Assembly (NCBI RefSeq): GCF_910592395.1 | Contig: NC_088312.1 | Coordinates: 18,483,292-18,547,291 of the forward strand | Source of the DNA: Lineus longissimus | Lineage: Eukaryota > Nemertea > Pilidiophora > Heteronemertea > Lineidae | Length of the DNA stretch: 64,000 bases | Direction: 5' to 3' | Shown: positions 1 to 12,517 of the stretch, in pieces | Numbering within the stretch: position 1 is the first letter of the stretch | Layout: each line of letters opens with the position of its first letter | Translations under genes and position numbers: made by a program | Notes under the pieces: model-generated | Database searches by the model: none | The model's input: only the letters and a program-made list of their open reading frames with translations | Told to the model about the DNA's origin: nothing

Positions 1-175
1 GTAGAACCTCTCTATTAAGGGCACCCTCTGGACTGACAAGTGATGTCCTTATAAGAGAGGTGTCCTGATCAGTGAGGTCAAATCGAATGGAACAACCAAT
101 TTGGGACCAAAAGTGGTGACCTTTATTGAGAGATTGTCCCTAACAGGGAGGTGTCTGCTTAGGCAGGTTCAACTG
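1..175. mobile_element. TA-flanked inverted-repeat MITE (family A), cut by window edge
   Basis: Starts within its left terminal repeat (GTAGAACCTCTCTATTAAGG) and ends CAGGTTCAACTG before TA at 176. Internal words such as GAGAGGTGTCCTGATCA and GACCAATTTGGGACCAAAA are shared with eight or more other copies in the window. No coding capacity. Confidence 0.75.
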
Positions 176-1479
176 TAATATGAATTGGGATAGTTCTGCA
201 AATGCGGGGTCCAAAAGAAGTAGAGTCTGTGTGTTTGGAGAGTGCCTCGCAGTCATCATCACTGGGCAATCATTTGGCACCAGATTGAAACTGCAGTGAT
301 ACGCACTACTAGTAATGCATGATATATGAAGAAGTGTAAGCTGTTGCTTCAAGATCTGGAAAATAACGGCAATATTTGGTGTCAACCAAAATTACAACTT
401 GTCAAAGTGTGGCGGCCAGTTGTTTCCAATCGATTTGTGTGAATATCACGGCTGCAATCACACATTCCAGTCTTTTTGACCCCCCATTTATAACATCACA
501 TTCTAAAATAAAGCATTGGTGTACTTTTGAAACTCTCCACAAAGGTTATTTTAAAGTACTGTCTGAATATCAACTAATTGATATTTCAATCATTTGATAT
601 TTGAATGGTAATTGATAAACCTTTGTCGTTAGTATTGTAAATTCATAAACCGAAAAAAATTGCTGTTCCCTTGTGTTAATGTAAAAACTGTTGTCCGTAA
701 TTATTATTCTAAATGTTTGGCCTAACTCTGAAATATCCCATGAATAAAAAAACAACATTTTCAGTTGTTTTAAAGTGCTGAGTCATCAAAATTATCAAGT
801 AAAAAGGTTTAGGGTTGTTAAAAATCTTCTGCCAATTTCTCACGGTACTATTTTCTAGTGATTGATGTTGCTTCGGAATCAATAAAACTTTCAAAAATTT
901 CCCTCGATGAGATATTAAGAAAATGGGATATTTCAGATGCAGGACTTTCTGCGCATAAATCAAATTATCAAGCACAAAAACAAAAAAAATAGATGGGTTT
1001 ATTTCAATGTTGTGTATCAAACTGTACTCATGGTGCAGAATCGATTTACCAATTATTGAATATTTTTACTTTTAATATATTTATCAATCATCAATACAAA
1101 TTCATCCCAAGTTTGACGGCACCATGATAGTACATGGATCTAGCAGTGTATGAATTACTCAAAAAAAACGGAATTAAACGTCCAGAAAGAACTCACAGAG
1201 TATCCAATATCGTGATGGATTTCTGTCCTCAAGACAACCCTTACTGCTCTCTTTGCCATCGACAATTTCCAGGAAGTTATCCGCATGAATTTCGGTATTC
1301 AAAATGCATGTATGTAGTGTAAAATATTTTTGGGCTTTTGCTTCATGAATTTCTGCCATTTATGGAATTGCATGTTTGTTGTAAGCTGTGTCAGAAACAG
1401 ATAAATAAATAAAATGAGTTTTATTTCAATTTCAACTTGCCGATTTGTTTTCTTCTTGCATAATAAAAGGGAGCACAGA

Positions 1480-2090
1480 AGCAAATAGAGGAAGAATGTC
1501 CTGGTTCTAGGGAGGAGGATGCTGCGTCACTCAATAGAGCATTTCTTGACAGACAGTATAGTAGAGACCACCAGCCCAGAGGGGGTTAATATCGCCATAA
1601 AAGTAAAATACTCTCCCAAATGATGAAAATTCCTACAAAAAAAATATTCCCACTGCCTGAACCAAACGGCCTGCAAGGGTTAATAAGTAACCTTGTTCCC
1701 AGGATCAAAAAATAAAAATTGCAGGTGTAATGTATTAAGAAATTTTCAACTTTTTCCTAGGAACAAGGTTTCCATTAACCCTCTCATCCCGTTTGGCTCT
1801 GACCATGGGAATATTTTTTGTGCGAAATTTCTATCTTATGAAAAGGATACCTTTTTTCTCTCAATATTAACCCCCTCTGTGTGGAATCATTGCCTATCAA
1901 TTGTACGCTCCTTTTTGTAGCAAATGGAGGAAGAATGTCCTGGTTCTTAAGGAGGAGGATGCTGCTTCACTCAATAGAGCACACTTTGACAGACAGTATA
2001 GTAGAGACCACCAGCCAAGAGCTTCTCCACATCTTTGGGGCACAGAAGCAAATGGAGGAAGAATGTTCTAGTTCTAAAGGTGGAGGATGC
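1480..2090. repeat. Duplicated segment flanking an inverted-repeat element
   Basis: A segment beginning AGGAAGAATGTCCTGGTTCT and including CAGACAGTATAGTAGAGACC occurs at about 1485-1580 and again at about 1925-2022, with a shorter third copy at about 2050-2090. Between the first two copies lies a stretch bounded by CAGAGGGGGTTAATAT (about 1575) and its near-complement ATATTAACCCCCTCTG (about 1863), with a second internal pair around AACCTTGTTCC / AGGAACAAGG. It looks like a roughly 300-bp non-autonomous foldback element inside a duplication. No gene was seen at 178-1480. Confidence 0.6.
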
Positions 2091-2124
2091 GTCGCCTTAC
2101 GAAAAGGATCTGAGATTCACCATG

Positions 2125-5095
2125 GTCTTCAAGAGCACGCTTAAGGCAGGAGGTTCCTCATGCTGTCCCAGGCACATGAGCTCTGAGGAACTCTTGTCTT
2201 CAAAAGCACATTGACCACTAAAGGCAGGAGGTTCCTGATGCTGTCCCAGGCACATGAGCTCTGAGGAACTCTTGTCTTCAAAAGCACATTGACCACTGAA
2301 TGTAGGAGGTTCCTGATGCTGTCCCAGGCACATGAGCTCTGAGGAACTCTTGTCTTCAAAAGCACATTGACCACTAAAGGCAGGAGGTTCCTCATGCTGT
2401 CCCAGGCACATGAGCTCTGAGGAACTCTTGTCTTCAAGAGCACATTGACCACTAAAGGCAGGAGGTTCCTCATGCTGTCCCAGGCATATGAGCTCTGAGG
2501 AACTCTTGTCTTCAAAAGCACATTAACCACTGAAGGCAGGAGGTTCCTGATGCTGTCCCAGGCACATGAGTTCTGAGGAACTCTTGTCTTCAAAAGCACA
2601 TTGACCACTAAAGGCAGGAGGTCCCTGATGCTGTCCCAGGCACATGAGCTCTGAGGAACTCTTGTCTTCAAAATCACATTGACCACTAAATGTAGGAGGT
2701 TCCTGATGCTGTCCCAGGCACATGAGCTCTGAGGAACTCTTGTCTTCAAAAGCACATTGACCACTAATTGTAGGAGGTTCCTCATGCTGTCCCAGTCACA
2801 TGAGCTCTGAGGAACTCTTGTCTTCAAAAGCGCATTGACCACTAAAGGCAGGAGGTTCCTGATGCTGTCCCAGGCACATGAGCTCTGAGGAACTCTTGTC
2901 TTCAAAAGCACAGTGGGATAGAAGCCCTGTCTTCAAGAGCCCTGGTGCTCTCTGAGGAACTCTTGTCTTCAAAAGCACATTGACCACTTAAGGCAGGAGG
3001 TTCCTGATGCTGTCCCAGGCACATGAGCTCTGAGGAACTCTTGTCTTCAAAAGCACATTGACCACTAATTGTAGGAGGTTCCTCATGCTGTCCCAGGCAC
3101 ATGAGCTCTGAGGAACTCTTGTTTTCAAAAGCACATTGACCACTAATTGTAGGAGGTTCCTCATGCTGTCCCAGGCACATGAGCTCTGAGGAACTCTTGT
3201 CTTCAAAAGCACATTGACCACTAAAGGCAGGAGGTTCCTCATGCTGTCCCAGGAACATGAGCTCTGAGGAACTCTTGTCTTCAAAAGCACATTGACCACT
3301 AAATGTAGGAGGTTCCTGATCCTGTCCCAGGCACATGATCTCTGAGGAACTCTTGTCTTCAAAAGCACATTGACCACTAAGTGTAGGAGGTTCCTCATGC
3401 TGTCCCAGTCACATGAGCTCTGAGGAACTCTTGTCTTCAAAAGCACATTGACCAACTAAGGCAGGAGGTTCCTGATGCTGTCCCAGGCACATGAGCTCTG
3501 AGGAACTCTTGTCTTCAAAAGCACATTGACCACTAAATGTAGGAGGTTGCTGATGCTGTCCCAGTCACATGAGCTCTGAGGTACTCGTCTTCAAAAGCAC
3601 ATTGACCACTAAAGGCAGGAGGTTCCTGATGCTGTCCCAGGCACATGAGCTCTGGGGAACTATTGTCTTCAAAAGCACATTGACCACTAAATGTAGGAGG
3701 TTCCTGATGCTGTCCCAGGCACATGATCTCTGAGGAACTCTTGTCTTCAAAAGCACATTGACCACTAAGTGTAGGAGGTTCCTCATGCTGTCCCAGTCAC
3801 ATGAGCTCTGAGGAACTCTTGTCTTCAAAAGCACATTGACCAACTAAGGCAGGAGGTTCCTGATGCTGTCCCAGGCACATGAGCTCTGAGGAACTCTTGT
3901 CTTCAAAAGCACATTGACCTCTTAAGGCAGGAGGTTCCTGATGCTGTCCCAGGCACATGAGCTCTGAGGAACTCTTGTCTTCAAAAGCACATTGACCACT
4001 AAATGTAGGAGGTTGCTGATGCTGTCCCAGTCACATGAGCTCTGAGGTACTCGTCTTCAAAAGCACATTGACCACTAAAGGCAGGAGGTTCCTGATGCTG
4101 TCCCAGGCACATGAGCTCTGGGGAACTATTGTCTTCAAAAGCACATTGACCACTAAATGTAGGAGGTTCCTGATGCTGTCCCAGGCACATGAGCTCTGAG
4201 GAACTCTTGTCTTCAAAAGCACATTGACCACTAAATGTAGGAGGTTGCTGATGCTGTCCCAGTCACATGAGCTCTGAGGTACTCGTCTTCAAAAGCACAT
4301 TGACCACTAAAGGCAGGAGGTTCCTGATGCTGTCCCAGGCACATGAGCTCTGGGGAACTATTGTCTTCAAAAGCACATTGACCACTAAATGTAGGAGGTT
4401 CCTGATGCTGTCCCAGGCACATGAGCTCTGAGGTACTCTTGTCTTCAAAAGCGCATTGACCACTAAAGGCAGGAGGTTCCTGATGCTGTCCCAGGGACAT
4501 GAGCTCTGAGGAACTCTTGTCTTCAAAATCACAGTGGGATAGAAGCCCTGTCTTCAAGAGCCCTGGTGCTCTCTGAGGAACTCTTGTCTTCAAAAGCACA
4601 GTGGGATAGAAGCCCTGTCTTCAAGAGCCCTGGTGCTCTCTGAAGAACTCTTGTCTTCAAAAGCACATTGACCACTAAAGGCAGGAGGTTGCTGATGCTG
4701 TCGGAGGCACATGAGCTCTGAGGAACTCTTGTCTTCAAAAGCACATTGACCACTAAATGTAGGAGGTTCCTGATGCTGTCCCAGGCACATGAGCTCTGAG
4801 GAACTCTTGTCTTCAAAAGCGCATTGACCACTAAAGGTAGGAGGTTGCTGATGGTGTCCCAGGCACATGAGCTCTGAGGAACTCTTGTCTTCAAAAGCAC
4901 ATTGACCACTAAAGGCAGGAGGTTCCTGATGCTGTCCCAGGCACATGAGCTCTGAGGTACTCTTGTCTTCAAAAGCACATTGACCACTAAAGGCAGGAGG
5001 TTCCTGATGCTGTCCCAGGCACATGAGCTCTGAGGTACTCGTCTTCAAAAGCACATTGACCACTAAAAGGCAGGAGGTTCATGATACTGTCCCTG
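2125..5095. repeat. 78-bp minisatellite, about 38 copies
   Basis: Unit period is 78 bp, anchored by AGGTTCCTGATGCTGTCCCA, GGCACATGAGCTCTGAGGAA and CTCTTGTCTTCAAAAGCACA. Because 78 is divisible by 3 and the unit lacks minus-strand stops in two frames, long open frames run through it, but 2-bp deletions (units reading GAGGTACTCGTCTTC near 3580, 4045 and 4275) switch frame, which argues against coding. Three irregular units containing AGTGGGATAGAAGCCCTGTC interrupt it near 2910, 4530 and 4600. A three-unit block is itself duplicated (starts about 3533, 3999 and 4231), showing higher-order structure. Confidence 0.95.
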
Positions 5096-5936
5096 GCACA
5101 TGAGCTACTCCAAATCTTACTTGTTTAGAGATCCCTCCTTTCACATTATCAGGAGCATGCTGGTGAGCTTGGGTAGTAATCCCTCAAGGCGTTGGCATCA
5201 CTTTGGCCAGCAGGTTGGGTCTTACATAGCACAGAGAGACAGAAGCTCTCCCAGCGGCAGAATGGTCCTGATGTCCCAAGTACATGACACGTACGTGACC
5301 TTTCAAGGTACATGAGCTACTTCAAGTAGGCTACTTGAGCTGTCTCCATTGCAAGGTCAGCATAGGGTTGTCTTCAAGAGACAAGAGCTCCAACAAGTCA
5401 CATTCATGCACAGTGTCACACTCATGTAGAGTGTGACACTCATGTACAGATAACTAAATGAAAGGAGGGTTGAAATTCAAATACCTTTAATTGAATCTGT
5501 GATCATGCCAGTACAATTCTGCACCTCAGACACTAATACATACATGGTTTTGAAATTAGCAGTAGTACATCTGGGAAACCATACCAAAATTCCAGGTATG
5601 GGAATCCATCCACTTTCAGAAAGTCTCCCAACGACGAATGTAACTGTTCAACAATGTGCACCCAGCTAAGTAATTCAATGCAGGAAATGGACCAATGGTG
5701 TTCAGTGCAGACATGTTTGACGGAAAAAATGATATAATATCATCGCTCTGCAATACCACTGATGGGCAAAGAGGATTTACACTACTTTGTATTGCATATG
5801 ACGTCATAAGGAACCATGCTGTTAAACTGACGTCATGTGATGTCGTCACTGGCCATATGTGTCTGCCTTCAAATTTGGTGGCAATAATGTCAGCATAGAT
5901 TCCAGGACTTAGGCCTATTCACGGTGTACAAAAGTA
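5096..5936. other. No gene seen; decayed edge of the 78-bp array then unique sequence
   Basis: The first 200 bp keep fragments of the neighbouring array (ACATGAGCTAC, CTTCAAGAG). A short imperfect palindrome of GTGTCACACTCATGTA type lies near 5412-5450. The remainder shows no splice-flanked conserved peptide and no repeat I recognise. Confidence 0.5.
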
Positions 5937-6116
5937 CATAAGAACCTCCCTTACCGGACACCTCTCCATTAAGGACATCCTTTTGATCAAGGACACTGCA
6001 TTTGGTACCAAAGTGGGCATTTCCATTGAGATTTACCTCTATAATCAGGACATCTCTCTCAAGTAATGACAGCATTTGTCAGTCCCAGTGGTGTCCTTTA
6101 TACAGAGGTTCTGCTG
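5937..6116. mobile_element. MITE family A copy
   Basis: Contains the family words AAGAACCTCCCTTACCGGAC, CCTCTCCATTAAGGACATCC and, at the right end, AGAGGTTCTGCTG followed by TA at 6117. The left terminus is degraded. Confidence 0.7.
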
Positions 6117-6589
6117 TACATGTAACTTAAGATATCGAGCTTGGACCTGCATCACTGTCAACACTTGGGCATTTCTTTGCATGAATTCTTTAACAGGTTG
6201 TTTTTCCCGACATTACACACTTTGTGTACTCTGTAACACTAGCAAGTACACACAAACACAGATAATTATATACAACTATATAATAACTTTATACAATAAA
6301 TATTTCAATCATCTTTTTATCAAAATTACAGCAGCATCAAAATGCAAACTTTGGACGGAATGTTGAAACATAAGACTAAACTAAAGAATCATGATGATCG
6401 TATTTTGCCCTAGGTACTGTAAAATCAGCTAGGAGCAGTTGCAACTGGTAGATGGCAGCACTAGGCAGTGTTTACCATGTTAGATGTCATTTTCTGAAGC
6501 ATTCTTTGGCTTTTTCTTTCATCTAAGGACATCTTTAATAAAATTACATACATCCTTCTCGACAGTCCTTGACCTGTGGATTGCTCAAT

Positions 6590-6872
6590 GCTTCTGACCG
6601 AGTTTATGATATATGTAGTTTGAGGCATCTGACCGAGTTAACAATACATGTAGTTTGTGCCTTCTGACCGAGTTTACAATACATGTAGTTTGTGCCTTCT
6701 GACCGAGTTTACAATACATGTAGTTTGTGGCATCTGACCAGGTTTACAATACATGTAGTTTGGGGCTTCTGACCGGGTTAACAATACATGTAGTTTGTGG
6801 CATCTGACCAGGTTTACAATACATGTAGTTTGTGGCTTCTGACCGGGTTTACAATACATGTAGTTTGGGGCA
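6590..6872. repeat. 36-bp tandem array, about 8 copies
   Basis: Units of the form TTCTGACCGAGTTTACAATA then CATGTAGTTTGTG recur every 35-36 bp, alternating GGCTTCTGACC and GGCATCTGACC variants. No coding role is apparent. Confidence 0.9.
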
Positions 6873-8371
6873 TCAAGAGAACCTAAGGAGACAACTACAA
6901 GAAAACTAGAACAGAAATTTCAGCAGCAACTTAATACACGACGATCTTATAGCGTCGATTGAAGTTGTTAGCAGAATTCTACAAAATCACAGATTTGCTA
7001 GGTTTTATTTTACAGATATCATCAAAGCTATGAGAATATGTTGCCCGAACATAGACACTATTGCCAGAAAGGGGATAAACAACCAGATAAACATAACTAT
7101 TGGGTGTATGATTCTTCTGAAAAGGTGTATCGAGTTTTACAAAAATCTATTTTCCCAACCCTTAGCAAAGTTTGAACAAAACACTTTGAAAGTGATCTAT
7201 TAACAATAGGGAGTAATGTACACCATGAAGTTGTTAGCGATGCTAAAAGTTGGTGAATTTGATCTTTTTTGATTGGCCATAGACTAAGTATCCAGTTTCC
7301 TGCCAAAATTTGATAATTGATGCATTTTACAGTTGAATTTTCATGCTTTTGAAGTTTGCATTTCACAATGCATCTGCAAAAATCAGGAAAATAAACTGCT
7401 TGCAAAAATTTCACAATTTACACTCCCTGTTACATTTTTATTTTTATTTACATGTAGGCACAGACCTATTGATATCACAGACTATTCACTGTACTCACAC
7501 TGATTAATGTTTAACAAATTATATGTGGATTTTGAGACGACCAAAACAAAAATACTGATCCAACAAACTGCACCACTAGTCATGCTAGAACAAGTTCGTA
7601 CGATTTATAGTAACTCTCATAGACACAGCATCCAGCCACAAGAAATTTATTTACGATGTTGGCAAGATTTTTTTGCACATCTTGCCAGCTGCATGGAATA
7701 GTTATAGTGGTTTTTTTCAGTTCAGCCCCAGCTGCAGAAAAAATTTATTCCACGAATTGTTTAACGCTAGATAGAATTTTGGAAATTTCCCGTTGAAAGG
7801 GTTAAGATAATTACAAAGATTTGTGCAAGTAGGTAAAGGCAGACGTTGGAATATACCTGATCTAAGGAGGCATTCTAGTATGACAGATATAGCAACACAG
7901 GTAACATCTACTGTAAACCAAGAAATAGTCACGTGCCTTTTTTTGGCGTTTTTGTATCTACAGATAATCGTGAAAACGTATGGGGGTGAAAAGGAAAATC
8001 TAATTAACAATACTGTGACAGGATTGTCAAAACGCTAAATTAAAAGTATAGAAAAGTTTCAATTTCACAAAACCACAAACTAAAATGGCCACGAATATTT
8101 CCAGGTTAACAGTAGTTACCGGGCAAACTTAACAAATTCAAGTTACAAATTCAATTTCAATTTAATTAATCAGAAAAGTAAGATGGACGGAATTGAAAAT
8201 AATATCGATGAGTATTGGATGGATATTCTGATTGTGTGCTTGGTATAAAAATTGTCCGACTCGTACAAAAATATCCACGGTTAATATCAAATTTGATCGG
8301 GTATAAAAATGTCCAAGAAATCCTTGGGAGATCTAAACGTCTCTTGAAATATTCTATGTCCATAGCACGCG
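6873..8371. other. 3' flank of CCDC81; no further gene seen
   Basis: AT-rich sequence with no conserved peptide in any frame. About 7900-8060 (ACTGTAAACCAAGAAATAGT ... AACGCTAAATTAAAAGT) resembles 11090-11230, suggesting a diverged dispersed repeat. The minus-strand ATTAAA at 8166-8161 may mark the CCDC81 3' end. Confidence 0.4.
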
Positions 8372-11300
8372 TTAGACGATCAACCTCGATCCAGGAATAT
8401 AGCGCGAATCGCACCAAATATTCGACTCTCCGCAGTTGGCAAGGCATCGTTTACATTGTTTACATCGGTTGTACTTGTCGCACTGTTCGTGGAGCAGAAC
8501 ACCAGGACTCATTGACCGTATCCTCTCCTCTCTTTCGCGATGGAGTTTTAATTTGGAGGCGTCTGCCCAGTCTTCTTCGAGCCTCTTTCGATGGCTGAAC
8601 ATGCGCTCGTATCGGCCAGCTCGGTCGTGGAACAACCTGGAAGATATAGCAGTGGTATTTTATATCATGAAATTGTCCATGATGCACTGATATTTGACAC
8701 ACGATGTCAACAGCAAATTTTGACATCATGAAATAAATGAGTAGGCCTACCTCCATCCGTAACTGGCCTTGGTTCCCCCAACTTGCCTTTGAGCCCTCCC
8801 TAGCTGGCCTTGGTGCCCTCCCCAACTGGCCTTGGTGCCCTCCCTTACTGGCCTTGCTGCCCACCCAGCTGGCCTTAGTGCCCTCCCAACAGGCCTTGGT
8901 GCCTCCCTAACTCTCCTCGGTGCCCACCCCAACTAGCCTTAGTGCCCTCCCTAACTAAAGTATCCTTGGTTCCCTTCTTAACTGGCCTTGGTTCCCTCCC
9001 TAACTGGCCTTGGTTCCCTCCCTAACTGGCCTTGGTTCCCTTCCTAACTGGCCTTGGTGCCCTCCCAAACTGGCCTAGACAAAATGACTAGTTTTGTGAG
9101 AAAACGTTGCCTGCTTACCCCTCCTTGGTTCTTTTCAAGACGTCCTCCTCCTCCTTTTGTTCCGCCAGCCGCTTCAAGATGGCCTCTCGTTTGCGCTGAG
9201 CGACGACGTCGAGTTGGTCCTTGTAAAGCTCATGGGCCAGTCGGCGCTTGTCATTCAGCTTTTCGTTCGTCATGTCGTTTTTGCCGAAGATGTGATCGGT
9301 CGAGTCGGGTTCACGAGCAGGCAAAGGCAACGGTTTAAATTTAACCTGAAACAAAAACGAAAAATTTCTATTGAAGTCGATCAGGAATTTATAGAATAAT
9401 CAATGGCAAAGAGGATTACAATTTCAACATCCCCAGAAAATGATGTAGACTTCGTTCGAATTCAAATGACCGAGTGAAATGAAGTCTTTCAGGAAGATTT
9501 CTCTACTAATTGGGACTGAAGCAGCGGGTGGTCTACTTGAAGAAACAAGATGAAAATGGGTGAGTAAGTTTTCAGCGAATGTGTCAAAAGTGGTTATATG
9601 AAAAGATGTAGGTTATGATGCAAGACAGATTGCGGAGGGTAAAGCTATTAAGCGCAAATGACCAATAAAAACAAAAGCTATTGTTTTGCAATGTCATCAC
9701 AGCCATCCACCATGTCCACTGACAGATGCTTTTTTATGGAGTCAAAAGCACACGGCAGTACAGAATCTAGTGGTAACCAATGGTTAAGTGTGATCTGTTA
9801 ACCTATGTAACCCAAACCATTGGTTATTTACCGGTCGTTTGCCTTTCTTGCCTATCTCCATGCCAAATGATTTTGAGAAGGGCGCGATGGTCTTCGGTGT
9901 TGGAAGACTTAACAGAGGGCTGGCTTTGTCCGTGTTGCCGAACTGGTGGTAGGTGGGGTAGGCAAGGGGACAGGGCAGGTTGTTACGAGTCTCGATCTAC
10001 ACGTAGTGTGGGAAGAGAGCGTGGTGGTTAGAGATTAGTAGACAGCGAGGTTCTATAAACCGCCACACTTTTGTGCCTTTTTTCGATTTGCGAAAATTTC
10101 GAAAAATTAAAAAATTTCCGCAGACGAAGAAATTTCTGATTTTTCCAAAATTTGGCGGTTTATAGTGTTGCAGAGAGAAGAAGTTAGAGGTTAGAGGAAA
10201 GAAAAAAGAAAGAAGATACTGCGAAGAGAATAGGAAAAGAACAGGTGCAAAAACTGGCAACTCAATTAAACGCTCCATTTTGGGATGTGAGAAAAATGCA
10301 ACAGGCCTAACAGAACAAGCGTTGTGTTGCCGGTCTCATCCACAATTATCTTTAGTTTAGGGTTGTACATTAATTATTCGGTTTGGCCTCGGGAATTTAG
10401 GACAGTAAGCAAAAGAAATTTGAACATCTTTTTTTGTGAGACTACAACACTTCATACCTGTGCCGACAGTGCCCTCTTGTACTGTTCTTGCTGCTCAGCT
10501 TTCCCGCGTAGATACTGTTCCCTCTGAGCTGCGAGACTGAAAATATAAGACGACGAAAATGGAATTTTGTTCAAATGCTACATGGTTTGATCATTGAAAG
10601 AAAATGTCTGCAGACAAATCCGTTCAAAAATCATGAAATTCTCGCCCTGAGAAACGACTAACAAGAACACTTCAGTCTGTGCCACAGCCTAAAATGGCAA
10701 TACTCAATAAATATAGGCCTACTACATGTAGGTCATAAAGAAAATAAGAGATTGTCGAATTACACCAAAAATAATACTAATCCTTTTGAAGGCGCTATAG
10801 GGGACCCTTTGTGGGCCTTTGTCATTCTTATTTACATTTTGACTTAGAACTCATTTGCGTCAATTCCAACTCAAAATTTTTTAATCATACCCGCAGGGAA
10901 CCAAAATAAGAAATAATTAGGTAATAAAGGTCTTTTAGTTTCCCCAAGGAAAAACTAATACCTTCTGCACAGAATACTATACAAATCTATCTAAAAACTA
11001 ACTTTTTTACAAAGAATTATGCGGACTCTTTTGTTGTTTTTACATTGAAACATAAACAGCAGGTCAACTTGATGAAGGGAATTCTTAGTTATACTGTAAG
11101 CCCAGAAATGTTCATGTGACTTTTATTTTTTTGTATTTAAAGTTAATCACAAAACTTCTGGCTGTAAAAAAATCTAATTTAAAATACTGTCAAAGGGTCA
11201 TCCAAACACTAAATTAAAGGCCGAGTTGCAATTTCAGGACACTATGATAAAATTGTGGCTAAAATTTTTTTTAAATCATTTTATAGTAATCCTACATTGC

Positions 11301-12517
11301 AGCCCCAGCCAAAATGACACCCTGTTCCCCCTTTGGCTGAAGTCAAGAGTAAGATGAATGGATTATCTTCTTCTAGGCAAGTCAGATGATGTTTTCATCA
11401 CAAACAGGCCATGTTGGACTTTGAGGAAAACTGGTACTTACTCTTCAGCCAGCTGCACTTGCTCGAGTCTCTCCAAGAAGTGTTCATCCGACCTCTGCTT
11501 CTCTCTCCTGTCTTGCTTGGAGTTGACCTGCTTGGCAAGGTCCTTGAACATTTCATTCTGCTTGACGTATCTGGGCGGAGTCAGGGGACGCGTCCGTTGG
11601 AACACGTACGAGGGCTACAAAGAAGAATGTACATTTAGGATTAAATGACTGTAGAGGTGGATTATCATCTGAAATTTTGAAAGACAAACCCTAAAATCTG
11701 CTCACAAGACAGCAATATCTTTCAAAACCATACAAACTAGTCAGATGAGTAAAAGAGTAACTCGTTTTCCTAATACAATATTTCAGAAATTTTCAAGTGC
11801 ATCTTTGCTCAAATCGACACAATTCGTGCCCTGCCCGAGGTCAATTTGACTAAAATTGTCCACTATAAATTTTGCCACACTCGCATTTTTAACTCTTATG
11901 ACACAAACTGCACTGACACAGTGTTGTGTGGTAACAATTCATGCTTTGACAACACTACAAGTTTTTTGAGAGAAGTCCTTGTTTCTAAACTTCTGTATGA
12001 TTGATGATTGATCGTTGTTTATAAGCCGATGAATGGCAGCGTCAAACTTACATGGAAATCTAAATCACGCGAGACCTTCTTGGTTTTCACCGCCTCCGAG
12101 ACGCCAAGATTGAAAGCGGCCATTTTCTGATTCTCGTGTCGCCGCGCCATATCCTCTGCCTGATCTTTCAAAATGGCTTCCGTATCTCTGAGATGCTGGA
12201 ACTGTTGGAGAAGTCGGTCCTCCTCCTGCTCACGGCGTTGGCGCTCCTCCGTGAAACTCACGGGGATATTCTTGCGCTCCCTCTGGTGGCAGAGGTAGCA
12301 CAACTCTTGCCCGGCGTTCTGGTGGCCGCAAGCAGATCTTGGGGGACTAGGTGCAAGAAGTTTCTCCAAGCTTTTAGGCCGCAGTGGGAGATCGCCATCC
12401 CGTGGTGCTGTCGGTGGGGTGGGTGGCAGCGGGTACTTCATGTCCGACGGTGGCGTTGGTGGTTTTGGAAGGGGCGTAAGGAGTTCCCCGCCTGCTCCAC
12501 CTGGGTTCTTTGGTGAG
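8372..12517 (-). CDS. CCDC81: CCDC81 exons 9-13: proline-rich, coiled-coil and Cys-rich tail
   Basis: Exon 9 (466 bp) begins with a proline-rich stretch (PLPKPPTPPSD, PLPPTPPTAP), then a Cys/His cluster (CGHQNAGQELCYLCHQRERK), then a highly charged helix around residues 440-510. Exons 10-12 continue with long E/K/R/Q-rich helices typical of coiled coils. Exon 13 ends with a compact motif, CDKYNRCKQCKRCLANCGES followed shortly by WC and a PGSRLIV terminus. It looks like a small metal-binding tail and matches the conserved C-terminus of the family as I remember it. Exon 12 has an in-frame TAA overlapping its donor (GG|GTAAGC), so retention of intron 12 would end the protein there and drop the Cys tail. 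Confidence 0.88.

Noticed and set aside
1134-1322. Small open frame with Cys/His residues (CPQDNPYCSLCHRQFPGS)
   Set aside because: Looks faintly zinc-finger-like but is short, unsupported by flanking splice sites or any family I recognise.
2097-5063. Minus-strand open frames of 100-256 codons with a 26-residue repeat
   Set aside because: Product of the 78-bp minisatellite; frame switches through 2-bp deletions, and both frames are equally open.
8215-8598. Plus-strand 127-codon open frame
   Set aside because: Antisense to CCDC81 exon 13, whose minus-strand reading has the conserved Cys-rich tail.
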